A stretch of 64,000 nucleotides of DNA. Source: Geothermobacter sp964501815. Its GTDB lineage: Bacteria; Desulfobacterota; Desulfuromonadia; Desulfuromonadales; Geothermobacteraceae. A model generated the notes under the pieces. It ran no database searches and was not told the origin of the DNA. It worked only from the letters and a program-made list of their open reading frames with translations. The position numbers and the translations under genes are program-made. The DNA lies in contig CAZCUR010000003.1 in NCBI GenBank assembly GCA_964501815.1, forward strand, positions 1-64,000, in the 5' to 3' direction. This document shows positions 7,400 through 14,598 of the stretch, in pieces. Each line of letters opens with the position of its first letter. The first letter of the stretch is position 1.

Positions 7400-7783
7400 T
7401 CACTGCAGCTGACTGCGAATGTGATCGATCACCTCACCGTGCTCATGTTGCGGGCTGAAAAGGACCATCTCGGTGTCTTCCATGGCCATGACGGTATGTC
7501 CGGGAGGCCAGTAGAACAGGTCGCCAGCCCCTGGAGTCTCCGTCTGTCCATCGGCGAAACGAACCTCGAGACGCCCCTGCATAATGTAGCCCCAATGCGG
7601 TGACTGGCAGAGATCACCCTGGAGTCCCTTGAGAAGTGGAGCGATATCGGTCCCCGCCGCCAGGGAAAAGTATTCGCCACCGATCTTGCCGTAACCGGAG
7701 GAATCTCCAAAATCAGCAATCTGCCTGGCCTTCGCCCCGGGAACGTTGATCCGAACCGGGATATCATCTTTTGCGATACGCAT
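7400..7783 (-). CDS. cupin-domain protein
   Basis: A 127-residue single-domain cupin. The two cupin motifs appear as SPHWGYIMQGRLEVRFADG, continuing to the glycine-rich turn PGAGDLFYWPPGHT, and a late MVLFSPQHEHGE stretch rich in His. Such small beta-barrels bind a metal and act as sensors or enzymes; no specific reaction can be assigned. GGGAG upstream supports ATG at 7783. The gene lies about 85 bases downstream of a GEMM-class riboswitch, suggesting control by a cyclic dinucleotide. Confidence 0.85.
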   Translation of the reverse strand: MRIAKDDIPVRINVPGAKARQIADFGDSSGYGKIGGEYFSLAAGTDIAPLLKGLQGDLCQSPHWGYIMQGRLEVRFADGQTETPGAGDLFYWPPGHTVMAMEDTEMVLFSPQHEHGEVIDHIRSQLQ

Positions 7784-7868
7784 AACTCTCTGCTCCCTTG
7801 TCATTGAGGCGCCATCGGGCAACCAGAAGGAAGAACAGGAGGAACCTTGCCCGGCAGCTGTAAAAACA

Positions 7869-7958
7869 ACCTTCGGCAGCTCGGCCGTCTGGAGGTGACT
7901 GGGGAGAGACCCGGAGCTTTCCGTCCCTGCCTCACGGCAGGTTTGGCTTTTCGGGATA
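7869..7958 (-). promoter_or_regulatory. GEMM-I class riboswitch (c-di-GMP or cGAMP)
   Basis: On the minus strand the core of a GEMM-I aptamer can be read. GCCAAACC is followed by hairpin CCTGCC-GTGA-GGCAGG (7941-7926) with a GNRA tetraloop, then GACGGAAAGC (consensus GACGCAAAGC). GGGTCT then pairs through GTCT with AGAC, and the 3' strand is GGCCGAGCTGCCGAAGG, which matches the conserved end of the aptamer. A T-run follows at 7866-7862, and alternative pairing of AGCTG with CAGCT could form the expression platform. The closing P1 helix is not clear to me. Ligand (c-di-GMP or 3',3'-cGAMP, the latter known in Geobacter) cannot be decided here. Confidence 0.72.
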
Positions 7959-8313
7959 GTCGTATCAGTCTAACAGCAAAACATGACCGCACAAGTCAGA
8001 ATTGCTTCTCCGGCCAACTATCCGGCTGCCAGTCCAAAAGATGAGAAAATGACGCCACCCCCGTAAGGAAGGTGGCGCCAGAGTCGACAGGAGGCAAAGT
8101 CTATGGGTGGCAGAGGGACATTCTACCTCATTGCCCCTCATCCACCTGGCCTTATCCCTCAACCCGGTCGGTACGGCGAGAATCGCCTTTCCAAAACAGG
8201 ACTGACCGGTGGATAACCAATATTGAGATAGCAAGCCCCCCCTGCACCCGACCAGCCGCACAGCACAGTGACAAAACGCCACCCGGGACTTGTAAGCCCC
8301 GTTTTAGCCATTC
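7959..8313. other. gap between the riboswitch and nifV
   Basis: About 355 bases without a convincing gene. It holds one copy of the 59-base repeat (8046-8104). An open frame on the minus strand (8282-7965) has no ribosome site and a Cys/Arg/Leu-rich composition unlike a real protein, and it runs into the riboswitch; I do not call it. Confidence 0.6.
8046..8104 (-). repeat. 59-base repeat, copy 1, with terminator-like hairpin
   Basis: Identical over 59 bases to 24988-25046. On the minus strand it contains GCGCCACC pairing with GGTGGCGT followed by ATTTT, i.e. an intrinsic-terminator shape. Flanks of the two copies differ at once on both sides, so the unit has sharp edges. Copy 1 lies about 210 bases after the nifV stop. 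Confidence 0.85.
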
Positions 8314-9447
8314 TCAGGCCACCAACTCGTAGCAAAGACGACGCAGGGCACTATCGGACAGGGGACGTTTCGAAAGCCTGCTTTCAGCACGCACGCGCTT
8401 AAGAAGCTGCTCCAGGTCGAACCGGGCCGGGTCGAGTCCAAGCCGCCCGAGTCGCTCACGCAGACCATTGCGACCACTGTGCGTGCCGAGCACCAGTTGG
8501 CGTGTCAACCCGACCTCGGCCGGATCGAACCCTTCATAGTTGCCCGGATACTTGAGCACGCCGTCGGCATGCAGCCCCGACTCATGCGCAAAAACCCGCT
8601 CTCCCACCACAGGTTTGTCGACCGGCAGCGCTCGGCCACTGGCCTGAGCGACCATCTGGGACAGGGTCGCCAGCCGGCGGGTGTCAAGGCCCAGGTCGAT
8701 TCCGCAGGCATGGCGCAGGCCCATGACCACTTCGGCCAGGGCGGCATTGCCGGCGCGCTCGCCCAGGCCGTTGACCGTGGTGCTGGCGAACTGAGCGCCT
8801 GCACGCAGACCGGCGAGGGCGTTGGCCGTCGCCAGGCCGAGATCGTTGTGAGTGTGGACTTCTAGCGGCAGTTCGACCGCCGAAACCAGAGTCCGGACAC
8901 GCTCATAGCAATCGAAGGGGTCGAGAACGCCCAGGGTATCGCAGAACCGGAACCGGTCGGCGCCGCCCTCGCACGCCAGCCCCATCAAATCGACCAGAAA
9001 GGCCGGTTCAGCACGGCTGGCATCCTCGGCGCCGACCGAAACGTAGAGGCCGTGATCCTTGGCGAAGGCCAGGGCGTCCCGCAGCTGTTGCCGAACCCAG
9101 TCCCGACTCTTGCCGAGCTTGTGGCGGATGTGGATATCGGAAACCGACAAGGACATATCAACGGCCGCAACCCCGCAAGCAAGGGAGGCTTGGATATCGG
9201 CAACAAGCGCCCGGTTCCAGGTCATCAGACGCGCCTTAAGCCCGAGATCATGAAGGACGCGAATGTCCTCCTGTTCTTCTTTTCCCATCGCCGGAATGCC
9301 GCATTCCAGTTCACGCAGTCCCATAGCATCCAACAAACGGGCGATGGAGATCTTCTCCGCCCGGGAAAAAACGACTCCGGCGGTCTGCTCGCCGTCTCGC
9401 AGCGTGGTATCGGAAAGGACGATGTCGGAATGGTATCTGGCCTTCAT
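8314..9447 (-). CDS. nifV: homocitrate synthase NifV
   Basis: A 377-residue DRE-TIM metallolyase that condenses acetyl-CoA with 2-oxoglutarate to homocitrate, the organic ligand of FeMo-co. Visible motifs are DTTLRDGEQ near the N-terminus (catalytic Arg-Asp and metal Asp), LEVHTHNDLGLATANAL (metal His pair), TTVNGLGERAGNAAL, and HESGLHADGVLKYPGNYEGFDP, the NifV-type C-terminal signature. GGAGGT just before the ATG at 9447 decides the start over the upstream in-frame codon at 9507. Its leader carries a hexaloop hairpin and an intrinsic terminator, so antitermination control is likely. Transcribed away from nifE. Confidence 0.95.
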   Translation of the reverse strand: MKARYHSDIVLSDTTLRDGEQTAGVVFSRAEKISIARLLDAMGLRELECGIPAMGKEEQEDIRVLHDLGLKARLMTWNRALVADIQASLACGVAAVDMSLSVSDIHIRHKLGKSRDWVRQQLRDALAFAKDHGLYVSVGAEDASRAEPAFLVDLMGLACEGGADRFRFCDTLGVLDPFDCYERVRTLVSAVELPLEVHTHNDLGLATANALAGLRAGAQFASTTVNGLGERAGNAALAEVVMGLRHACGIDLGLDTRRLATLSQMVAQASGRALPVDKPVVGERVFAHESGLHADGVLKYPGNYEGFDPAEVGLTRQLVLGTHSGRNGLRERLGRLGLDPARFDLEQLLKRVRAESRLSKRPLSDSALRRLCYELVA

Positions 9448-9457
9448 GCTGACCTCC

Positions 9458-9497
9458 AAAAACAACAGCCCCCCTCCTCGAACTGAGAAGCGGGGCT
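9458..9497 (-). terminator. leader terminator before nifV
   Basis: On the minus strand AGCCCC-G-CTTCTC and GAGGAG-G-GGGGCT form a stem (9497-9467) followed by GTTGTTTTT (9466-9458). It lies directly before the nifV ribosome site, so without antitermination nifV would be silenced. Confidence 0.85.
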
Positions 9498-9517
9498 TCT
9501 TTGCCAACCGATACCGA

Positions 9518-9533
9518 CCGGCGCCATTGCCGG
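9518..9533 (-). promoter_or_regulatory. hexaloop hairpin in the nifV leader (candidate ANTAR target)
   Basis: The minus strand reads CCGGC-AATGGC-GCCGG, a perfect 5-bp stem with a six-base loop having A at position 1 and G at position 4. This is the loop pattern recognised by ANTAR antiterminators. It lies 21 bases upstream of the nifV leader terminator. The same loop occurs before nifB. Confidence 0.65.
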
Positions 9534-9576
9534 ACGGGGATGACTACCGGGCAGAGCAATTCCCATGCCCGGAACT

Positions 9577-9587
9577 GGGGGGGGGGG
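9577..9587. repeat. run of eleven G in the nifV leader region
   Basis: Eleven consecutive G on the plus strand (C on the nifV-sense strand). It falls between the candidate nifV promoter and the hexaloop hairpin. Such tracts are prone to slippage and to sequencing error. Confidence 0.95.
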
Positions 9588-9645
9588 AGACCAGCCCATT
9601 CGGAGTGAGTTTCTTGCTCATATTTGCCCAAAAAACAGGCACTAT

Positions 9646-9663
9646 AAGCCAAATAATGCCCAA
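9646..9663 (-). promoter_or_regulatory. possible sigma-54 promoter for nifV
   Basis: The minus strand reads TTGGGCAT-TATT-TGGCTT with GG and GC ten bases apart, a partial match to TGGCACG-N4-TTGCW. A weaker site with the same spacing (GG at 9628) is an alternative. The start of transcription would be near 9636. Confidence 0.42.
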
Positions 9664-9721
9664 TCCATGCCCCCTTCCTCGATGGCCAGGGCAACAAAGG
9701 CCCTGAATCCGTGTTTTTTGG

Positions 9722-9740
9722 GCTGGCACATCTGATGCTT
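9722..9740 (+). promoter_or_regulatory. sigma-54 promoter for nifE
   Basis: CTGGCACATCTGATGCTT has the -24 GG (9725-9726) and -12 GC (9737-9738) exactly ten bases apart, with TGGCAC intact. Transcription would start near 9750, 74 bases before nifE. An inverted repeat AGGGC-N7-GCCCT at 9688-9704 upstream could bind an activator (inference). Confidence 0.8.
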
Positions 9741-9750
9741 CTGTCCCGGG

Positions 9751-9772
9751 GAGGACACAGCGCCGTGTCCTT
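9751..9772 (+). promoter_or_regulatory. hexaloop hairpin at the 5' end of the nifE transcript
   Basis: AGGACAC-AGCGCC-GTGTCCT (9752-9771) is a perfect 7-bp stem with a six-base loop having A at position 1 and G at position 4. It begins about two bases after the predicted sigma-54 start. I see no clear second hexaloop or T-run terminator here, so the mechanism at nifE is less certain than at nifH. Confidence 0.6.
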
Positions 9773-9823
9773 CTCTCCTTCCCAACGACGCGATGGAAAC
9801 CTCCTTCGATTGGAGCAGGTATC

Positions 9824-11176
9824 GTGTCATTCAAACCGAACATCCGCAAACTCCTCAAGGAAGACGCCTGTGAGCACAACGCCACGCGCAAGGCGGCCTG
9901 CAACGCGCCCAGGCCGGGCGCGACCACCGGCGGCTGCGCCTTCGAGGGGGCCCAGATCGCCCTCTTCCCCTACGCCGATGCCGCCCACCTGGTGCACGGG
10001 CCGATCACCTGCCTCGGCTCCTCGTGGGAGACCCGCGCCACCCGCACCAGCTGGCCGGGGGTTGATCTGACCCAGGTCGGTTTCACTACCGACGTTTCCC
10101 TCAACGATGTGATCTTCTCCGGCGAGGAAAAACTCGCCAGGGCGATCGACCGGATCATGGCGCGCTACGCGCCCGAGGCGGTCTTCGTCTACGCGACCTG
10201 CGTCACCGCGATGATCGGTGATGACATCGACGCCGTCTGCAGGCAGGCGGCACAGAGGCACGGCGTGCCGATGGTGCCGGTCCAGGCTCCCGGCTTCGTC
10301 GGCAGCAAGAACCTCGGTAGCCGCCTCGGCGGCGAGGCGGTACTGCGTCACCTGGTCGGCACACTCGAACCACAGGAGGTCACCGACTTCGACATCAACC
10401 TGATCGGCGAGTACAACGTCACCGGCGACATGTGGCAGTACAAGCACCTGCTCGACGAGCTCGGGATTCGCGTTCTGTCTACCCTCTCGGGCGACGGCCG
10501 TATCCGCGCCATCCGCACCGCCCATCGGGCCAGGCTCAATGTTATCGTCTGCGCCAAGTCTCTGGTGTCCCTGGCGCGCAAGATGGAGGAGCAATACGGC
10601 ATCCCCTGGATCACCTGCTCCTTCTACGGCAAACGCGATACCTCAAACGGCCTGCGCGCCATCGCCAGGGCACTCGGCGACGCCGACCTGATCACCCGCA
10701 CCGAAGCGGTTATCGCGCGCGAAGAGGCCAGGCTTGATGAACAACTGGCACCTTACCGCGCATTCTTCAGCGGCAAGAAGGCGGTGCTCAACACCGGCGG
10801 CAACAAAACCTGGTCGATCGCGGCAGCGCTCCAGGACCTGGGCATCCAGGTAGTCGGCACCGCGGTGAAAAAGGCGACCGAGGCTGACCGCGCCAAGGCG
10901 CGCGAGGTCCTCGGTGACGGCGGGGTGCTGATGATGAACCCCGGCGCCGAACAGGCCAGGCTGATTGACGAAACCGGCGCCGACCTGCTGTTGGCCGGCG
11001 GGCGTTCACTCTACACCGCCATCAAGAAGGGGATCGCCTTCGCCGACGTCAACCAGGAAAAGAAGAAGAGCTACGGCGGCTACCAGGGGCTGCTCAACCT
11101 CGCCTTCGACCTGAAAAACGCACTGGAAAATCCGGTCTTTCAGCTCGTCGCACGGAGGGCACCATGGCAGAAGTGA
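9824..11176 (+). CDS. nifE: NifE, FeMo-co assembly scaffold subunit
   Basis: A 450-residue NifD-like protein which, with NifN, forms the scaffold that matures the NifB-co precursor into FeMo-co. Recognisable parts are GGCAFEGAQIALFPYADAAH, HGPITCLGSSWETR, TCVTAMIGDDI, VPVQAPGFVGSKN, GEYNVTGDMW, YGIPWITCSFYGKRDTSNGL and the C-terminal SYGGYQGLLNL. It begins with GTG at 9824 behind GGAGCAGGT. Its stop overlaps the nifN start by 13 bases, indicating coupled translation. Promoter and hexaloop leader are noted separately. Confidence 0.96.
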   Translation: MSFKPNIRKLLKEDACEHNATRKAACNAPRPGATTGGCAFEGAQIALFPYADAAHLVHGPITCLGSSWETRATRTSWPGVDLTQVGFTTDVSLNDVIFSGEEKLARAIDRIMARYAPEAVFVYATCVTAMIGDDIDAVCRQAAQRHGVPMVPVQAPGFVGSKNLGSRLGGEAVLRHLVGTLEPQEVTDFDINLIGEYNVTGDMWQYKHLLDELGIRVLSTLSGDGRIRAIRTAHRARLNVIVCAKSLVSLARKMEEQYGIPWITCSFYGKRDTSNGLRAIARALGDADLITRTEAVIAREEARLDEQLAPYRAFFSGKKAVLNTGGNKTWSIAAALQDLGIQVVGTAVKKATEADRAKAREVLGDGGVLMMNPGAEQARLIDETGADLLLAGGRSLYTAIKKGIAFADVNQEKKKSYGGYQGLLNLAFDLKNALENPVFQLVARRAPWQK

Positions 11177-12450
11177 GCAAGCGCGACAAGCCGTTGCAGG
11201 TCAACCCGATCAAGCTCAGCCAGCCCATGGGCGCGGCTCTCGCATTTTTCGGGGTCGATCGCTGCATGCCATTGATGCACGGTGGCCAAGGCTGCGCCAG
11301 CTTTACCAAAGTCTTTTTCACCCGCCACTTCTGTGAACCGATCGCCATCCAGACTACCGCTGTGACCGATGCCCTGGCGGTTCTCGACGGCGGCGACTAC
11401 TCCATCGTCGAGGCGGTCAGAAACATCTGTCACCAGGTCACTCCGAGCCTGATCGGCCTGCACACCACCGGCATGCCGGAAACCAAGGGGGATGACATTC
11501 GCAGTGTCAGCAAAAAGATCGACCATCCTCTGGTCTGGGTGAACACCCCCGACTATGAGGGGGGGCTAGAAAGTGGCTGGGCGCTGGCGACAACAGCATT
11601 GATCGAGCAGTTGGTCGAATCTTGTGATGGCGTGGACGATAACCGGGCGGTGATTTTGCCCCATGTCAGCCTGACGCCGATCGAGGTCGAAAAAATCAAG
11701 ACCTTTGTCGCGTCGTTCGGCTTCAACGTCCTCGCCCTGCCGGACCTCTCCACCTCCCTTGACGGGCACCTGGGCGAAAAGCAGGCGGCGCTCTCTTCGG
11801 GCGGCATCCGTGTCGAAGAAATTCGCGCTCTGGCGCAGGCCGGACTGGTCATCAGCGTCGGAGATTCAATGGCACCTAGTGCCGAAGCGTTGATGCAAAA
11901 AAATCCGTCCATGCGCCATGCCCATTTTCCGCACCTGCACGGGCTGGCAGCAACCGACCGGCTTGTCGAGCTGCTGCTGGCCGAGACTGGATTTGTCGGC
12001 GTACCGCCGACGGTCGCCCGCTGGCGCGCACGCCTGCAGGACGCCATGCTCGATGCCCACTTCTCTCTCGGCCAGACCCGTTTCTGCGTCGCCGCTGAGC
12101 CGGATCATCTCGCCGGACTCTGCCGGCTGCTGAGCGACACCGGCGGCCGTGTCAGCCTGGCGATCGCACCGACAGGCTCCCAATATCTGGAAAGGTTGCC
12201 AGCAAACGAGGTCATGATCGGCGACCTCGAAGATGCCGAGGAGGCCGCCGGCACCTATGACTTTCTCCTCGGCAACTGCCACTGCGAAGCACTCGCCCAC
12301 CGGCTCGGCAAGGGCGTGGTGGTGCGCGGATTCCCCAACTGGGAGGAGGTCGGCAACGTATTGAAGAACGATGTGCTCTATGAAGGCGGAGCGTATTTCC
12401 TCTGCGAACTCGCCAACGCAGCCGAAAAAATGCGCAGGAAAACCGCTTGA
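11164..12450 (+). CDS. nifN: NifN, FeMo-co assembly scaffold subunit
   Basis: A 428-residue NifK-like partner of NifE. The N-terminal VNPIKLSQPMGAALAFFGVD, then MPLMHGGQGCASFTKVFFTRHF, LHTTGMPETKGDD and VWVNTPDYEGGLESGW are characteristic of NifN; the cysteine set differs from NifK as expected for the scaffold. SD-like AGGG lies in the end of nifE ahead of the ATG, and the two genes overlap by 13 bases. NifN and the downstream NifU/Q fusion gene are separated by about 190 bases of repeat-like sequence. Confidence 0.96.
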   Translation: MAEVSKRDKPLQVNPIKLSQPMGAALAFFGVDRCMPLMHGGQGCASFTKVFFTRHFCEPIAIQTTAVTDALAVLDGGDYSIVEAVRNICHQVTPSLIGLHTTGMPETKGDDIRSVSKKIDHPLVWVNTPDYEGGLESGWALATTALIEQLVESCDGVDDNRAVILPHVSLTPIEVEKIKTFVASFGFNVLALPDLSTSLDGHLGEKQAALSSGGIRVEEIRALAQAGLVISVGDSMAPSAEALMQKNPSMRHAHFPHLHGLAATDRLVELLLAETGFVGVPPTVARWRARLQDAMLDAHFSLGQTRFCVAAEPDHLAGLCRLLSDTGGRVSLAIAPTGSQYLERLPANEVMIGDLEDAEEAAGTYDFLLGNCHCEALAHRLGKGVVVRGFPNWEEVGNVLKNDVLYEGGAYFLCELANAAEKMRRKTA

Positions 12451-12639
12451 ATAAATCACGAAGATACCGAGAAAAACATGCCCTCACACCCGCTCGCGGT
12501 GCTCGGTCGAGACGCAGGCGCAGAGAAAGAAAAAAGTATGGATTTTCTCTGTGTCTCAGCGACTCTGCGCGAGGCCGATTTTGACTTTGCTTCCCTTTGT
12601 GCCTGGGTGTCTTTGTGGCAAGTAAAAAGGTTTAAGACT
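12451..12639. repeat. degenerate dispersed-repeat sequence between nifN and the nifU/Q fusion
   Basis: The gap contains stretches such as TCTCTGTGTCTCAGCGACTC and CCTTTGTGCCTGGGTGTCTT, plus ATCACGAAGATACCGAG. These resemble the Tandem-like CACGAAG and CTCTGTGTCTC motifs also present near 16.1 and 16.9 kb. No gene is evident. The gap is likely transcribed. Confidence 0.5.
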
Positions 12640-13626
12640 ATGCATGGATACAGTGAAACGATTCTGAAATACGCCGGGGACGACCGTCATGCCGGTGAAC
12701 TGGTCAACCCGGACGGGGTCGGTGAGGTTGGCCTCGGCGCCGGGGAAGCCGGGAGCAAACTGGCGGTGCGCTTCATGCTGAAATGCCAGGGAAAGCGGGT
12801 TGCCGCAATTCGCTACCAGGTTTTCGGCTGTGGTTATACCATCGCCGCCTGCGCCGCTGCGGCGCAGCTGGCCGAGGGACGCCCTTTGGACTGCATGTCA
12901 GAGGTCGATGCCGCGGCTATCGAACAGCACCTCGGCGGACTGCCCAAAGAGCGCTACTACTGCGCCGAACTGGCCGCAGAGGCACTGCAGTCGGCAGTGA
13001 GCAGTGTCCGTCACCGGCAAACCGTGGTGACCGCTCAACCTGTTAAGGAGCATGGTCCTCGCATCAGCGCAAGCCACCCGGTCTACCGCAAACTGATGAA
13101 CAGCCCGCTGCCGCCAGACGTCCACCCCGAGGAACGCCACCTGTTCGCCTGTCTGCTGGCAGTGAGCAGCGACGAGCCCTGGTCAACCGAGGCAGCACTT
13201 GGGCTCAAGGCGGCTGATCTTGCTGCTATCCTGGAACGCTTTTTCCCTGGAACATCCTGGCCGCCACGCCAGCCCACCCATACCGCCGCGGCTCCCCCTG
13301 CCGGCAATCCTGAGATTCGCGCACTGTTGCGTCGCTACGCCGATGACAGTCCCGACCCGCAGCTGGCGACCTGGTTCGCCGATATCGTCGTCGCCCGCGC
13401 CGCCCACCCCGGCCATCTTTGGGCGGCGATGGGGCTGTTCGAACGTGCGGACCTCTCCAGCGCCATCAGCCGCCTCCTCCCGTCGCTGAAGCGAGCCAAC
13501 AACAAAGGAATGCGCTGGAAGCGTTTCTTGTTCAAGCAGATCTGCGACCTCAACGGCAACAGTCTGTGCAAATCGCCCAACTGCGGCGACTGTAGCGACT
13601 ACGCGCTCTGCTTCGCCCCGGAGTGA
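12640..13626 (+). CDS. fusion of a degenerate NifU/IscU-like domain with a NifQ-like domain
   Basis: A 328-residue two-domain protein. Residues 1-125 follow the IscU/NifU-N scaffold (YSETILKYAGDDRHAGEL, FGCGYTIAACAAA, HLGGLPKERYYCAELAAEAL) and keep the second and third cluster cysteines (C64, C108), but the first (GAPxCGD in the family) is replaced by GEAGSKL, losing Cys and Asp; C49, C71 and C85 are extra. Residues about 150-328 are NifQ-like, ending in CKSPNCGDCSDYALC (C310-x4-C315-x2-C318-x5-C324), the NifQ motif for the Mo-Fe-S cluster that delivers Mo to NifEN. AAAAGG precedes the ATG. The position after nifEN supports a role in FeMo-co Mo/Fe-S supply; the fused scaffold role is inference. 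Confidence 0.88.
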   Translation: MHGYSETILKYAGDDRHAGELVNPDGVGEVGLGAGEAGSKLAVRFMLKCQGKRVAAIRYQVFGCGYTIAACAAAAQLAEGRPLDCMSEVDAAAIEQHLGGLPKERYYCAELAAEALQSAVSSVRHRQTVVTAQPVKEHGPRISASHPVYRKLMNSPLPPDVHPEERHLFACLLAVSSDEPWSTEAALGLKAADLAAILERFFPGTSWPPRQPTHTAAAPPAGNPEIRALLRRYADDSPDPQLATWFADIVVARAAHPGHLWAAMGLFERADLSSAISRLLPSLKRANNKGMRWKRFLFKQICDLNGNSLCKSPNCGDCSDYALCFAPE

Positions 13627-13705
13627 AGTTGCCACGCCCTGAACAGACCTCTCCCCTTCCGCCAGAGATCAAGAACGACGTTGGCGTCAGCTCCCGTTGC
13701 CTGAG

Positions 13706-14446
13706 TTAAAGCAAAAACATCTTTCCACCCGCCATCACCATCATCGCCGACATGGCTGCAAGGATGGCTTTGGCGGGCAGCCGGCGGCTGCCGAGCAAAG
13801 CACCGATGCCGCCGCCAAGCAGGGCGACACCGGCCAGCAGAGGGGCATAGGCGGGAATCTGCTCAAGGGCGCTGAGATGGCCAAGCAGGCCGGAGATCGA
13901 GTTGACCAGGATAAACAGGGCGGCGATGCCGGAAACCTCGCGCACCTGCGCCCAGCCGAGAAGAATCATCAGCGGGCTGAGAAAGATGCCGCCGCCGACA
14001 CCAATGAGACCGGAGGCGAAACCGAGGACGCCGCCGACCAGCATGGCCAGGGGCATCGCCGGCGGTACCGGTTCACGTTCTGGCTGGCGCGTACGGACAA
14101 AGAGTCGCCAGGCGGCATAGAAGAGGACGAGACCGAGTAGCGGCCGATAATAGTGCGGCGGCAAGTGGAAGGTGCCGCCGATGAAACTGGCCGGGATCGA
14201 GGTGACAACAAAGGGCCAGAAGACTTCCCAGGAGAACTGTCTTGCCGTCAGGTAGAGATACGACCCGACCCCGGCGACGACGATGTTGAGCAGCAGCGCC
14301 GTCGGTTTGAGGGATTCCGGCGCCAGACCGAACAGGGCCATCACAGCCAGATAGCCGGAGGCTCCGCCGTGCCCGACGCTGGCGTAGATCAGGGCGACAA
14401 CGAAAATAGCGACGGCCAGACAGGGGATCAGTTCAAGTGTCATCAT
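13706..14446 (-). CDS. TSUP-family (TauE/SafE) membrane permease
   Basis: A 246-residue protein of about eight hydrophobic segments. The two TSUP half-motifs are visible: YASVGHGGASGYLAVMALFG near the N-terminus and FASGLIGVGGGIFLSPLMIL in the second half. The family moves sulfite, sulfoacetate or related anions across the inner membrane. ATG at 14446 has AGGAG five bases upstream. It follows nifB in the same direction after about 150 bases, so it may be co-transcribed; a role in sulfur supply for nitrogenase clusters is speculation. Confidence 0.85.
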   Translation of the reverse strand: MMTLELIPCLAVAIFVVALIYASVGHGGASGYLAVMALFGLAPESLKPTALLLNIVVAGVGSYLYLTARQFSWEVFWPFVVTSIPASFIGGTFHLPPHYYRPLLGLVLFYAAWRLFVRTRQPEREPVPPAMPLAMLVGGVLGFASGLIGVGGGIFLSPLMILLGWAQVREVSGIAALFILVNSISGLLGHLSALEQIPAYAPLLAGVALLGGGIGALLGSRRLPAKAILAAMSAMMVMAGGKMFLL

Positions 14447-14598
14447 GCCAACTCCTGTGCAATCGGGCTCGCGCCCACTCATTTCGCCCAAACAGGGAAG
14501 CAGGCCGCCGAGAATGCCACCAGGCGGCAGCTGTCGAGGGCAAGAAACTCCCGACTTTCTCGGCCCTCTGAGTCTCTGGGAGCGGCCGGTTCCGCTGT

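Noticed and set aside
8046..8104. The 59-base repeat as a cobalamin or other riboswitch
   Set aside because: GGAAGG and AGGAGGCAAAG strings tempted this, but the identical unit ends abruptly, lies at gene ends on the other strand, and lacks aptamer landmarks.
7965..8282. A 105-codon minus-strand frame between nifV and the cupin gene
   Set aside because: No ribosome site, unlikely composition, runs through the 59-base repeat and into the riboswitch.
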